A stretch of DNA of 64,000 bases from Pseudomonas grimontii (GTDB lineage Bacteria; Pseudomonadota; Gammaproteobacteria; Pseudomonadales; Pseudomonadaceae): positions 1-64,000 of the forward strand of contig NZ_VFES01000025.1 of NCBI RefSeq assembly GCF_007858185.1. The letters run 5' to 3'. Positions 52,469 to 61,338 of this stretch are shown here, piece by piece (position 1 is the stretch's first letter; each line of letters opens with the position of its first letter). A program made the position numbers and the translations under genes. A model generated the notes under the pieces. The model saw nothing but the letters and a program-made list of their open reading frames with translations. It ran no database searches and was not told where the DNA came from.

Positions 52469-53056
52469 ATGGAAGTATTCATCGGCACCATCCAACCCTT
52501 CGCCTTTAATTTCGCTCCACGAGACTGGGCCTTGTGCGCCGGTCAGACCCTTTCGCTCAGCCAGTTCCAAACGCTGTTCGCCTTGATAGGCGTCACCTAC
52601 GGCGGCGATGGCGTGCAAACGTTCAAGCTACCGGACCTGCAAGGTCGGCTACCCATCGGCCAAGGCAACGGTGCAGGGCTGTCGCCACGGGTCATGGGCG
52701 AATTCGCCGGCACCGAAAGCGTCACAGCCACCCTGGCCAACCTGCCCGCCCACACCCACGATGCAACAACGCTCGCCATCAGCACCTCGGTGCAACTGAC
52801 CAGCGTCACCAGCAACCCAGTGACGGTGCCCACCGCCACCAACGCGTTTATCGGTGCTTCCGGCGCGGGACCGGGCAGTGCCACGATCTACTCCGACCAA
52901 CAAGGCGTCAGCCCGGTGCCGCTCAAGGGCGTCGCCTCCACGGTGACGGGAACCCTCGCGCCTGCGGGCCAAGGCCTGCCGATGGGGTCGATGAATCCGT
53001 TCCTGGCGATCAACTTCAGCATTGCCCTGAACGGGATCTTTCCATCACGCAGCTGA
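52469..53056 (+). CDS. Phage-tail-collar domain protein (MdpB-like)
   Basis: The 195-residue product has the collar domain: EVFIGTIQPFAFNFAPRDWALCAGQTLSLSQFQTLFALIG (positions 2-41), then TYGGDGVQTFKLPDLQGRLPIG, and ends SLALNG-like strands. Many Pseudomonas have such proteins outside prophages, and no other phage gene is near. Its role is unknown. It is divergent from the giant-protein operon and precedes the DUF6916 gene. Confidence 0.88.
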   Translation: MEVFIGTIQPFAFNFAPRDWALCAGQTLSLSQFQTLFALIGVTYGGDGVQTFKLPDLQGRLPIGQGNGAGLSPRVMGEFAGTESVTATLANLPAHTHDATTLAISTSVQLTSVTSNPVTVPTATNAFIGASGAGPGSATIYSDQQGVSPVPLKGVASTVTGTLAPAGQGLPMGSMNPFLAINFSIALNGIFPSRS

Positions 53057-53067
53057 CACCTGCACGT

Positions 53068-53091
53068 GGCCGAGGCTTACAGGCCTCGGCC
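53068..53091 (+). terminator. Strong hairpin between collar and DUF6916 genes
   Basis: Perfect 9-bp stem GGCCGAGGC-TTACAG-GCCTCGGCC starts 12 bases after the collar stop. The following CTTCTGACG is only slightly T-rich, so it may attenuate rather than end transcription before the DUF6916 gene. Confidence 0.55.
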
Positions 53092-53111
53092 CTTCTGACG
53101 CGGAGCCCCCT

Positions 53112-53420
53112 ATGTTGAACCTGGTCACTCCTGAGCATTTTCGGCCGTTGCTGAACCGCACCAGCGTGCTGTACCTGCCCGATGGTTCGGCGCTGCCGAT
53201 CCAGATCCAACGCTTGAACGATGCACCGCAAGCGAGCATGCCGGGCAGCCCTCGCGGGGCGTTCAGTGTGTTGTTCAATAGCCTGGAACCTACCGACTTC
53301 GTCGATGGCCTGTGCCGTTTGCCACTGGCGCACACCTGCCTGGAACACGTGTTTGTATCCCGCGAGCCCGCCATGGGCCGTGACGCGCAGCGCGGTTATT
53401 TCTGCATCGTGTTCAACTGA
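53112..53420 (+). CDS. DUF6916-like small protein
   Basis: The 102-residue product begins MLNLVTPEHFRPLLNRTS and contains SLEPTDFVDGLCRLPLAH, then ends FCIVFN; this resembles DUF6916 proteins, which are commonly found beside tail-collar genes. The function is unknown. It ends in a 25-base convergent overlap with the GNAT gene. Confidence 0.7.
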   Translation: MLNLVTPEHFRPLLNRTSVLYLPDGSALPIQIQRLNDAPQASMPGSPRGAFSVLFNSLEPTDFVDGLCRLPLAHTCLEHVFVSREPAMGRDAQRGYFCIVFN

Positions 53421-53911
53421 GACGGGTACCACACCAAGCGCTGAGCGGCAGGCGTCGCTTCTTCCACCTGAAACCCCAGCGCCAGGTAATGCTGGCGCGC
53501 ATGGGGGTTGCTCGCCCAGACCACCGTGGCCACCGGGCAACACACCTGTTGTGCGGCTTGCTGCACGCCCTGCAGCACTGCCCGGCCAAAGCCTTGGCCT
53601 CGGGCGGCAGGGATAAACGCCAGGTACAACACGCGGATTTCATTGGGCCCGAAGTCGGCACTCAAGGCGCCGATGGGGGTATCGAGTTTCTCGATCACGT
53701 AATGCAGCGCACCCGGAAAGTGCTCGCCCATGCCGCGTTCCTGAACTTGAAACTGCTGGGCGATGACCTCTTCCACCAGGGCCTGCTCACCATCGATCCA
53801 CTGCAAGTCCGCGCGTGCCGAGCGGTAAAGCCTGTGCAAAAACGGCTCGTCGGTACTGCGTGACGGGCGCACCGAGAGGCCCTGCGCCAAAGCGCCTTCC
53901 TTGTTCAACAT
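53396..53911 (-). CDS. GNAT-family N-acetyltransferase
   Basis: The ATG at 53911 follows AGGAG by nine bases, giving 171 residues. The GNAT motif A is seen as LYLAFIPAARGQGFGRAVLQGV, with the QGFG pyrophosphate-binding loop, and HARQHYLALGFQ as the motif B strand. It would transfer an acetyl group from acetyl-CoA to an unknown amine. It is the last gene of the HlyD/HlyD/M50 operon, so its target may be the secreted protein or its secretion factors. Confidence 0.87.
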   Translation of the reverse strand: MLNKEGALAQGLSVRPSRSTDEPFLHRLYRSARADLQWIDGEQALVEEVIAQQFQVQERGMGEHFPGALHYVIEKLDTPIGALSADFGPNEIRVLYLAFIPAARGQGFGRAVLQGVQQAAQQVCCPVATVVWASNPHARQHYLALGFQVEEATPAAQRLVWYPSQLNTMQK

Positions 53912-53926
53912 CGCGTTCAACTCCTG

Positions 53927-56026
53927 TCAGAACCCGCTTTCCCTGACCCCCAATGCGGCGACCCGTCGCCAGGCCACGCCCAGCACCGACTCGCTGCGCC
54001 CTTGTAACACCACCACACCGCGCAGCGGCTGATGGGGCGTCGGGATCGATTGCACACTTTTCAAGCGGGCGCCGTATTGGGCCTGTACCGGCTCCGGGCG
54101 CTGGTTTTCGTCACGGCGCACGGCTATCGGCCCATGGTGGTCGGAGGTCAGCGCCTCTTGATCCAGATAGGCCACGCCGTTGGCGTCGATGTCGGTCAAT
54201 TCCACCGCGATGGCGGCGTGCATCGGGTCATCGGCGATAAAACGCCCGGTCGCCCCCGGCGCCACGCGCCACAACTCGGCTTCAGCCACATAGCCGCGCA
54301 GACGGGCGCCGTCTTCCACCACCCGCGCCAGCGCGTCCTTGGGTGACAGCCAGCGGCCCACGCTCAACTGCGGCAGCACATCGCGCACGATGCCGGCATG
54401 GGGCGCTCGCAGCAGCAGGCGCTCACGCTGCGCGGCGAGGCCACGGTACTCGGCCAGGGCCTGGGACAGGCGCTGGTCGTTGATGCCCGCGTCCGCCGCC
54501 GTTTCACTGCGACCCGCCTGGCGGCGCATCTGCAACTGCAGGATCTCCACTTCGCGGCGCACGATACTTTGCCGGGCATCAAGGTCAGGGGATTCCAGCT
54601 CAATCAGCACCTGGCCCTGAGTCACCGCTTGACTATCGACGACCTTCAGCCCCTTGACCCGCGCCGCCACCGGTGCATGCAGCGCACTGGCGCGTCCCGC
54701 CTCGAGCATCGTCGGCAGCTCCACGGCGCTGCGCCATGGCACCACCAGCGCCAGCAGGATCAACAGCAACCCCAGGCCGGTCAGCAGCACCCTCGGTGCA
54801 TAGGCCTGGCTGCGCCGGCTCCACCATTCGCGCCATTCCTTGAAGATCGGCAGGAAGATGAACCACACCAACTCCACCAGCATCAGGAAGATCCCGAGCA
54901 ATTTGAAAAACAGGTGGTACACCGCCAAGGCGATCCCCAGGAACAACGCCGCCCGCCACAACCACGCCAGGTAGCCCCACCACAGCAGGCGCCGCTGCAT
55001 CGTCGGCGACCAGGGCTCCGGGGCCGGCTCGCCGTAGCCGAACAGCCACTCACGCAGGCGCCAGCGGCACAGGGCGAACGCGCGGCCTTGCAGGTTATCG
55101 ACACCCCACACGTCACTGATCAAAAAATAACCATCAAAGCGCATGAACGGGTTGAGGTTGATCGCCAAGGTGGTCAACCACGTGGCACTGGCCAGCATGA
55201 ACGCCGCCGTGCGGGCCGGGCCGTCCGGCAACAGCGACCAGGCCAGCAGCGCGACACAGGCGAGCAGTAATTCGGCCATCACCCCACCCGCGCCGATCAT
55301 CAGGCGAGAGCGGCGGTCATTGACGCGCCAGGCGTCACTCACATCGGTGTAGAACATCGGCAGCATCACCATGAACGCCACGCCCATGCTCTGTACCCGG
55401 CAGCCGGCGCGCTTGGCCATGAACGCATGGCCGAACTCATGGCACAGCTTGGCGAAAAACAACGCGCTGCCAAAGGCCAGGGCGCCCCCCAGGCTGAACA
55501 GGTGCGGGAAGGTCGCCAGGAACCGCTGCCAGTCCCGCGCGACCAGAAACACGCCGAACCCCAGGATGATCGGCAAACCATAGCGCAACAGGCCCGGCCC
55601 GAAGCGCGCCAGCCACGGCCACGCCCGGTTGAGAAAAGTGTCCGGACGCCACAGCGGGATGCGGAAAAACAGGTATTGGTGCAGCAGGACTTTCCCCAGG
55701 CTTTGTTTCTGTGCGGCGGCTTTATACAGGTAGCTGGCCCGTTGTTCGGGGTCGAGGGCGGCGATCAGGTCGTGGGCGCGCAGAAAACTCAGCAGCTCGT
55801 CCACCTCGCTGCCGCCCAAGGGCAGGCCCGGCTCGCGGTTGGCGGCTTGCAAGACTTTTTCCGGGTCGCCCAAAGCCCAGTGACGCAACAGGCGGATGGC
55901 GGTGGCACCGAGCTTGAAATAGCGCCCGCGCACCGGATCGGCCAAGGTCCAGCGCGGCGAGCCATCCAGGGCGGCGCCGGCGCTGGACAGTTGCAGGTCT
56001 TCGCGCAGCTTGGGTAGGCTCGTCAC
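53927..56026 (-). CDS. PqqD-like/M50 site-2 protease/HlyD fusion protein
   Basis: The 699-residue protein has three parts. Residues about 1-100 are a PqqD-like winged-helix module (YFKLGATAIRLLRHWALGDP). The middle is a polytopic M50 zinc metalloprotease with HEFGH at 196-200 and the third-ligand box NPFMRFDGY near 292-300. The C-terminal third after about residue 430 is a HlyD-type adaptor with a lipoyl-like domain and coiled hairpin. It could process or gate the secreted substrate in the inner membrane. Its ATG overlaps the preceding adaptor gene (56023-56026). Confidence 0.87.
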   Translation of the reverse strand: MTSLPKLREDLQLSSAGAALDGSPRWTLADPVRGRYFKLGATAIRLLRHWALGDPEKVLQAANREPGLPLGGSEVDELLSFLRAHDLIAALDPEQRASYLYKAAAQKQSLGKVLLHQYLFFRIPLWRPDTFLNRAWPWLARFGPGLLRYGLPIILGFGVFLVARDWQRFLATFPHLFSLGGALAFGSALFFAKLCHEFGHAFMAKRAGCRVQSMGVAFMVMLPMFYTDVSDAWRVNDRRSRLMIGAGGVMAELLLACVALLAWSLLPDGPARTAAFMLASATWLTTLAINLNPFMRFDGYFLISDVWGVDNLQGRAFALCRWRLREWLFGYGEPAPEPWSPTMQRRLLWWGYLAWLWRAALFLGIALAVYHLFFKLLGIFLMLVELVWFIFLPIFKEWREWWSRRSQAYAPRVLLTGLGLLLILLALVVPWRSAVELPTMLEAGRASALHAPVAARVKGLKVVDSQAVTQGQVLIELESPDLDARQSIVRREVEILQLQMRRQAGRSETAADAGINDQRLSQALAEYRGLAAQRERLLLRAPHAGIVRDVLPQLSVGRWLSPKDALARVVEDGARLRGYVAEAELWRVAPGATGRFIADDPMHAAIAVELTDIDANGVAYLDQEALTSDHHGPIAVRRDENQRPEPVQAQYGARLKSVQSIPTPHQPLRGVVVLQGRSESVLGVAWRRVAALGVRESGF

Positions 56027-57342
56027 AGGCCCACACTCTGGCGCAGGCCCGCCAGCGGTCGGCGCAAAAGGTACAGGGCCAGCGGCGCGCGCTCGCCAAA
56101 AATTTTCGCGGTACCGCGCAGGCCAATACGCGGCGGCGCTCCATCGAACTGCGCGTCCAGGCGATAAGCCAATTGCCCGCCCGGAGTGGGCTGGGCCTCG
56201 TAGGCGGCGCGTTGCAGGGTAGCGAGATGGCGCTGCAATGGGTCGCTGTCGAGGAACAGCGCGACCTGGGCGTTCGGTTCCAGCGCAATCGCATCGCCCA
56301 CTGCCAGTTCAATGCGCAACTCGGCCTGGGCCGGGTCGGCGATCTGCAACAGGCGCTCGCCGGTCTGCACCGGTTTGCCGGTCCAGCGTTCGGCGTCGGC
56401 GAATACCGCGATACCGTCGCGCTCGGCGCGCACTTCGCTGCGCTTGAGCAACTCGCGGGCATAGTCACGTTCGGCACGTTTTTGCTCGACCCGCGCGGCC
56501 AGCAGGTCGATGCGCGAACTGGATTCGGCATCGGCAAAGGCACGTTGGGCATTGGCCTTGAGTTCCGCTTCGGCCACGCCCAGGGCGCGCGCCGCCACGT
56601 CGGCCTGAGCCGTGAGGGTGGTGCTTTCAAAGCGCAGCAGCAGGTCACCGGTCTTGACGACCTGGTTGGGTTTGACCAGGAATTCGGCGATCACCCCGTC
56701 CAATGGCGCTGCCACCACCTGCCCGGCCAGCGGCACCACTTCAGCCGGCGCCAATACCGATTGGCGCACCGGGATCAGCAGCGCGAGCAACAACGCAACC
56801 CCCACCAGCACCTGGCGCTTGCGGGTCAGGCGCAGCCGCCACGGCTGGCGCGGTTGCAGGGCGAGCCAGGCATGGCTGCAGGTATCGCCCCACTGCGCCA
56901 GCAACACCTGCTCGGCCGGGTTCCACGGGGTGTCCCGCGCCAGCCACAGACCACCGAACACGCGGCCTTGCGGGTCGATAAAAGGCAGCCAGAACACATG
57001 GCCGGCGGACAGGCTTTGCCAGTCGGCCTGCACCTGGGCGCTCAATTGCTCGGTCGGTACCACCCGTGCGGCCTGGACCAGCGCCTGCTTGTGCAATTGC
57101 GCCACGGCCTGCTCGACGAACGCCACAAACGGCGCATTCGGATCGACACTGCTCACCGCCGTCACCGCCCGCACCTTGCCGGCAATCAGCAGCGCCGCAT
57201 GGCGGTAGCCGAACAACGGCTGGCCATCGTTGACCAGGCTGTAGGCCAACTGCTCGGTGGTTCGGGCGGCACGGGTCTGGTGCTCAAGCGCCAGAAACTG
57301 GGCGAATACCCGCTCGGTATTGCCCGGCATCGGGGCGTTCAT
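56023..57342 (-). CDS. HlyD-type adaptor with N-terminal GAF-like domain
   Basis: The 439-residue protein begins with about 170 residues that look GAF-like (LVNDGQPLFGYRHAALLIAG, then VFWLPFIDPQGRVFGGLWLARD). One membrane helix follows (QVLVGVALLLALLIPV, about 175-190), and then a periplasmic adaptor (APLDGVIAEFLVKPNQVVKTGD, a helical hairpin, RAERDGIAVFADAERWTG). A cytoplasmic sensory-type domain on an adaptor is unusual. The operon position, overlapping genes on both sides, places it in the same machine as the M50 fusion. Confidence 0.83.
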   Translation of the reverse strand: MNAPMPGNTERVFAQFLALEHQTRAARTTEQLAYSLVNDGQPLFGYRHAALLIAGKVRAVTAVSSVDPNAPFVAFVEQAVAQLHKQALVQAARVVPTEQLSAQVQADWQSLSAGHVFWLPFIDPQGRVFGGLWLARDTPWNPAEQVLLAQWGDTCSHAWLALQPRQPWRLRLTRKRQVLVGVALLLALLIPVRQSVLAPAEVVPLAGQVVAAPLDGVIAEFLVKPNQVVKTGDLLLRFESTTLTAQADVAARALGVAEAELKANAQRAFADAESSSRIDLLAARVEQKRAERDYARELLKRSEVRAERDGIAVFADAERWTGKPVQTGERLLQIADPAQAELRIELAVGDAIALEPNAQVALFLDSDPLQRHLATLQRAAYEAQPTPGGQLAYRLDAQFDGAPPRIGLRGTAKIFGERAPLALYLLRRPLAGLRQSVGL

Positions 57343-58121
57343 TGCAGTTGCGCGAAGTGGGCGGTACCGCTCATGCCCGCCATCAGTCCCGTGGCATTGG
57401 TCACAGCGGCAACCAGCAAGAGCGTCTGGCTACCTTCATCGATGCGGGCGCCCAAACGCTTTACGGTGGCGCTGAACGCCTGGCCGGTTTCGTCCGGGGT
57501 AAAGCTGAAGGTCTGGCCGGGCTTGAGCTTGCCCATCCAGCGCGATGGCACCAGCAGGTGGATTTCCAGGCTGCGGTTGTCGACGATTTCCAGCAGCGGC
57601 GCACCCGCCGAAACGCTTTCATAACGCTGGACTTTGCGCTGCACCACCTGGCCGTCATACGGCGCCAGCACGCTGCAGCGCTTGACCTGCACCTGGTAGA
57701 CCTGGGACTGCGCCTGGGTTTCGGAGAGCTTGGCCTCAGCGCGGGCTACTTCAAAACGCCCGACGGAATTCAGCGCGGCCAATTGCTTGTTATGGGCCAG
57801 CTCTTCACCGGCACCCCGGCTGGCGGCTGAAGCTGCATTGAGTTGGGCCTGGTAGGCCGAACAATCGAAACGCGCCAGGGTGTCACCCTTCTTGAACGAC
57901 TCGCCTTCGCTGAACGGCAGGTCGACGATGCGCCCGGACAGCTCACTGGCCAACATCGCCTGGTCACGGGCACGCAATACGCCACGGGCTTCGCTGTCGG
58001 TGCTGGCGGCGGTGGTTGTGGAGGGATGATCCAGCAGCGGATCGTCGGCCATGGCCATGGTTGCCACACCCAGCACACAGGAAAAACTTAATATCCATTT
58101 ACGTAGGTGCGTCATGCGCAT
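57339..58121 (-). CDS. Periplasmic adaptor (HlyD/RND-MFP type)
   Basis: The 260-residue protein has a signal peptide (cleavage near TMAMA) and no further membrane helix. The lipoyl half-motifs are visible (ARDQAMLASELSGRIVDLPFSEGESFKKGD and VLAPYDGQVVQRKVQRYESV), with a helical hairpin between. It is the first gene of the operon, coupled by ATGA to the next. Starts at 58121 and 58115 are equally possible. It would bridge inner-membrane parts to the TolC-like channel. Confidence 0.87.
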   Translation of the reverse strand: MRMTHLRKWILSFSCVLGVATMAMADDPLLDHPSTTTAASTDSEARGVLRARDQAMLASELSGRIVDLPFSEGESFKKGDTLARFDCSAYQAQLNAASAASRGAGEELAHNKQLAALNSVGRFEVARAEAKLSETQAQSQVYQVQVKRCSVLAPYDGQVVQRKVQRYESVSAGAPLLEIVDNRSLEIHLLVPSRWMGKLKPGQTFSFTPDETGQAFSATVKRLGARIDEGSQTLLLVAAVTNATGLMAGMSGTAHFAQLQ

Positions 58122-58277
58122 GCTTCTCCCTGAAGATGACCGCAGTCTAGGGCAGCAAGACTAAATTGCCACTCTTCCCCCCCGACAAATCAGCAATTTG
58201 TGTAGGGCTTCACCGAAGCCTGAGTAGGAACACGTTATGATTGGCGCCCTCCAAGGACCCAGGATCAAGGACACGTC

Positions 58278-60440
58278 ATGCGCATCGGTTTTCTCTCTCC
58301 CCTGGCACTGGCCCTGCTGGCCGGTATTTCCCAGCAGGCCCAGGCCAGTTCCGACGATTCGTGCTACCCCGACTGGCGTGTCTCGCGTGACAGCCTGGAC
58401 CCTTGCAACAACGTGCCGTTCCTGAGCCCAGGCAATGACAGCCGGGCCAACCTGCGCCTGTTGCTGGCCGACAAAAAGGCCGCGCCGTTGGCGCCCAAGG
58501 CGTTGAGCGAAGATGACCTGGCCCAGGGTTTCGGCCCGGTGCCGTTCCCGGTGTATCGCCTGGCCGCAGCCTCCAGTGCAGAGACTGAGCCCGACTCGGA
58601 CGATTCGCCTACCGCCGAGCTCGACACCCTGCTGACGCCCCTGGGCATCAAGCGCGAGGAATACAAAACCGCCGGCGAAGCGTTCCTCAATGGCGAAGGC
58701 AGCCGCTGCCGCAGCAACGACGATGACAGCGCCACGGCGTTTATCCGCCAAGTGGTCAAGGCCGATATGCCGACGGCCGAGCGCGAGCTGCTGGCGAAGG
58801 CGCGGCTGCAACTGCTCACCACCTGCACCTGGGATGGCCCGGTGATCGTCGAGCCGCAGCAGATCCAGTCAGCCGACGGCCAACTGTTTCGCACCTACTT
58901 GCAAGCCGCCGCCGATTTCTACAGCGGCCGCTTCGCCGAAGCCGCGCAAGGCTTTGCCAGCGTCGGCAGTGCCCAATCGCCGTGGCTGAAGGAAACCGCG
59001 CTGTACATGACCGCCCGCACAGCGCTCAACCAGGCCCAGGCCGACACCTATGACGAAGACGGCGTGCCGCACCTGGACCGTGTGGATAAGCCCGCATTGG
59101 CCACGGCCGAGCAGGGCTTTAACGCCTACCTGAAGACTTATCCACAGGGCGAATACGCGGCCTCGGCCCACGGCCTGCTGCGGCGGGTGTACTGGCTGGC
59201 CGACGACAACACCCAGCTCGCCGACGCGTTCGCCTGGGCACTGACGGCCACCGACGAGCAGCGCAATGTGTCTGAGGATGAGCTGATAGAAGAAGCTGAT
59301 CTCAAGCTGTTGATGGTCAACAGCGATACCGTCAAGACCCCGATGATCCAGCTCGTCAGCGACCTGATGGTGATGCGCGGCGGCAACCAGCCGGCCATCA
59401 GCCGCGCAGACCTTGAGAAGCAAAAGGCCGTGTTCGCCGGCGAGCCAGAGCTCTACGACTACCTGCTGGCCGTGTGCGCGCTGTACATCGAGCATCAACC
59501 GGACGCCGCCTTGAAGCAGTTGCCGCAGAGCGTGCCGTCAAACCTGAATTACTTCGCCTTCAGCCAGCAGACCCTGCGCGCCCTGGCCCTGGAAGCCAAG
59601 CAAGACTGGAAAGGCGCAGAGGCTGTGTGGCTGCAACTGTTGCCACTGGCGAAGCTGCCGCTGCAACGCGACCAGCTGGAATTGGCCCTGGCCATGAACT
59701 ACGAACGCAGCGGCCAACTGGCCAAGGTGTTCGCCAGCGATTCGCCGATCAGTGCCAGGCAGGTGCGCTACATCCTGCTGCGCAACGTCGCCGGGCCAGA
59801 ACTTCTGCGCCAGCAGATCGCCCAGGCGAGCGATCCGCTGGAACGCCAGACCGCGCAATTCGTGCTGCTCTACAAAGACTTGCTGCACGGCCAGTTCGCC
59901 ACGTTCGCCGAGGACCTCAAGCAACTGCCGGCCCAGGCCCCCGAGGACAAACTGGGCACCAGCCTGGGTTACGTCTACAGCGCCAGCCAGACGCTTAAAC
60001 TGTTCCAGTGGAACGGCGACAAGGCCGAATCCGGCTACGCCTGCCCGAGCATCGCGCAAACCGCAGCGACCTTGCAGACCGACGCGAAGAACCCCCAGGC
60101 CCTGAACTGCTTCGGCGAATTCATCCTGCGCAACGGCCTGGACGGCATGCCCCTGGAACAGGCCCGCGCCGCCGGCAGCCTGGGCAGCAGCGCATCGGAC
60201 TTCAAGGGTGAAACCTTCTCGCGGCTCGACGGTTACAAGCAGGTCATCGCCAACGCCAAGGCGCCGAAAACCGACAAGGCCTACGCATTGTTCCGCGCCA
60301 TCAACTGCTACGCGCCGGCGGGCTATAACAGCTGCGGCGGCCAGGACGTCGAACCCGCCGTGCGCAAAGCCTGGTTCCGCCAACTGAAAAGTGGTTTCGC
60401 CGACACCCAGTGGGGCAAATCGCTGCAGTACTACTGGTGA
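58278..60440 (+). CDS. Large TPR-like periplasmic protein of unknown function
   Basis: AAGGA precedes the ATG. The 720-residue product has a signal peptide (cleavage near QQAQA) and a mostly helical body with repeat-like segments (YLQAAADFYSGRFAEAAQGFASVGSA, ATAEQGFNAYLKTYPQGEYAASAHGLLRRVYWL), typical of TPR/SEL scaffolds. Six or more Cys residues are present (CYPDW, CNNVP, CTW, YACPS, NCFGEF, CYAP, SCGGQ), suggesting disulfides. It is coupled to a DUF3142 gene by a GTGA overlap. Its function is not known. Confidence 0.78.
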   Translation: MRIGFLSPLALALLAGISQQAQASSDDSCYPDWRVSRDSLDPCNNVPFLSPGNDSRANLRLLLADKKAAPLAPKALSEDDLAQGFGPVPFPVYRLAAASSAETEPDSDDSPTAELDTLLTPLGIKREEYKTAGEAFLNGEGSRCRSNDDDSATAFIRQVVKADMPTAERELLAKARLQLLTTCTWDGPVIVEPQQIQSADGQLFRTYLQAAADFYSGRFAEAAQGFASVGSAQSPWLKETALYMTARTALNQAQADTYDEDGVPHLDRVDKPALATAEQGFNAYLKTYPQGEYAASAHGLLRRVYWLADDNTQLADAFAWALTATDEQRNVSEDELIEEADLKLLMVNSDTVKTPMIQLVSDLMVMRGGNQPAISRADLEKQKAVFAGEPELYDYLLAVCALYIEHQPDAALKQLPQSVPSNLNYFAFSQQTLRALALEAKQDWKGAEAVWLQLLPLAKLPLQRDQLELALAMNYERSGQLAKVFASDSPISARQVRYILLRNVAGPELLRQQIAQASDPLERQTAQFVLLYKDLLHGQFATFAEDLKQLPAQAPEDKLGTSLGYVYSASQTLKLFQWNGDKAESGYACPSIAQTAATLQTDAKNPQALNCFGEFILRNGLDGMPLEQARAAGSLGSSASDFKGETFSRLDGYKQVIANAKAPKTDKAYALFRAINCYAPAGYNSCGGQDVEPAVRKAWFRQLKSGFADTQWGKSLQYYW

Positions 60441-61141
60441 AACGCCTGTGGCTGGGCGTGCTGTTGCTGGCAAGCCCGGCGTTCGGCGCCGTCGATGCCC
60501 GCGACTATGACGCCTTCTGGCTGTGGAGCGGCGTCGCGCCACAGCCGGTACTCAAGCAGGCCAAGACCCTGTACATCCTCCAGGGCCAGATCAACTCCAC
60601 CCGCCGCGCGCCCCAGCGCGGCGTGCAACTGATCGCCCAAGGCATCAGCGTACCGCGCCTCACCCGAGGCGACGTCTGGGTGGTCTACCGCGCCCACACC
60701 CTGCACTGGCCCGAACAGGTCTACACCCAACTGCTCGGCCAGGTACAACGCTGGCGCGACGCGGGCAACCCGGTGGTCGGCGTCCAGATCGACTTCGACG
60801 CCCGCACCCAATACCTGCACGAATACGCCGACTTCCTGCGCGACCTGCGCCAGCGCCTGCCCTTTGAGCTGCGCCTGAGCATCACCGGCCTGATGGACTG
60901 GAGCAGCAACGCCGACCCCACCGCCATCGCCCAGCTCAAGGGCGTGGTGGATGAAGTGGTGGTGCAGACTTATCAAGGGCGCCAGAGCATCCCGGATTAC
61001 GCGGCGTATTTGCCACGGATGAACCGCATGGGGCTGCCGTTCAAGATCGGTTTGATTCAGGGTGGGGAGTGGGAGGAGCCGGGGTATTTGCAGGGGAGTG
61101 AGTGGTTTCGGGGGTATGTGGTGTTTTTGCAAAACCGTTGA
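60437..61141 (+). CDS. DUF3142 family protein
   Basis: The GTG at 60437 overlaps the preceding stop codon (GTGA) and gives 234 residues with a signal peptide (LASPAFG). The DUF3142 features are YDAFWLWSGVAPQPVLKQAKTLYILQGQ near residue 20, VVGVQIDFDARTQYLHEYADFL, and VDEVVVQTYQGRQSI. These have the alternating pattern of a TIM-barrel glycosidase-like fold (DFD and QTY at strand ends). It probably acts in the envelope with the upstream protein. Confidence 0.85.
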   Translation: MKRLWLGVLLLASPAFGAVDARDYDAFWLWSGVAPQPVLKQAKTLYILQGQINSTRRAPQRGVQLIAQGISVPRLTRGDVWVVYRAHTLHWPEQVYTQLLGQVQRWRDAGNPVVGVQIDFDARTQYLHEYADFLRDLRQRLPFELRLSITGLMDWSSNADPTAIAQLKGVVDEVVVQTYQGRQSIPDYAAYLPRMNRMGLPFKIGLIQGGEWEEPGYLQGSEWFRGYVVFLQNR

Positions 61142-61210
61142 CATGAGTGTCAACCCATACAAGAAAGTGTCCTCTGTCCGCGGACAGAGGACGCTCGCTT
61201 TTGGAGCCCC

Positions 61211-61315
61211 ATGAAAAGGCAAGACATCGTCATCCTGTTCAAACTGATCAGCCTGGAACTACAGGAAGGTTGTTCAACGCAAGACGTTGTCATCTTTATG
61301 CTTTTGCGGTCTTAA
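61211..61315 (+). pseudogene. Truncated 34-codon remnant ORF
   Basis: An ATG at 61211 begins MKRQDIVILFKLISLELQEG and stops at 61313-61315. It resembles the N-terminus of small helix-turn-helix proteins that start KKQDILLLFKLVSLE in Pseudomonas, as I recall them, but the rest of the protein is missing. It is most likely a decayed gene between 61142 and 61338, where nothing else is seen. Confidence 0.35.
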
Positions 61316-61338
61316 AAAACACTGCGCCCTGAGGACAA

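Noticed and set aside
52251..52618. Short minus-strand frames over the collar promoter region
   Set aside because: They cross a divergent intergenic region and the collar start, lack ribosome sites and have no recognisable product.
52469..53056. Prophage or tailocin origin for the collar-domain gene
   Set aside because: No capsid, tail, lysis or integrase genes lie nearby; such collar-only proteins are common outside phages.
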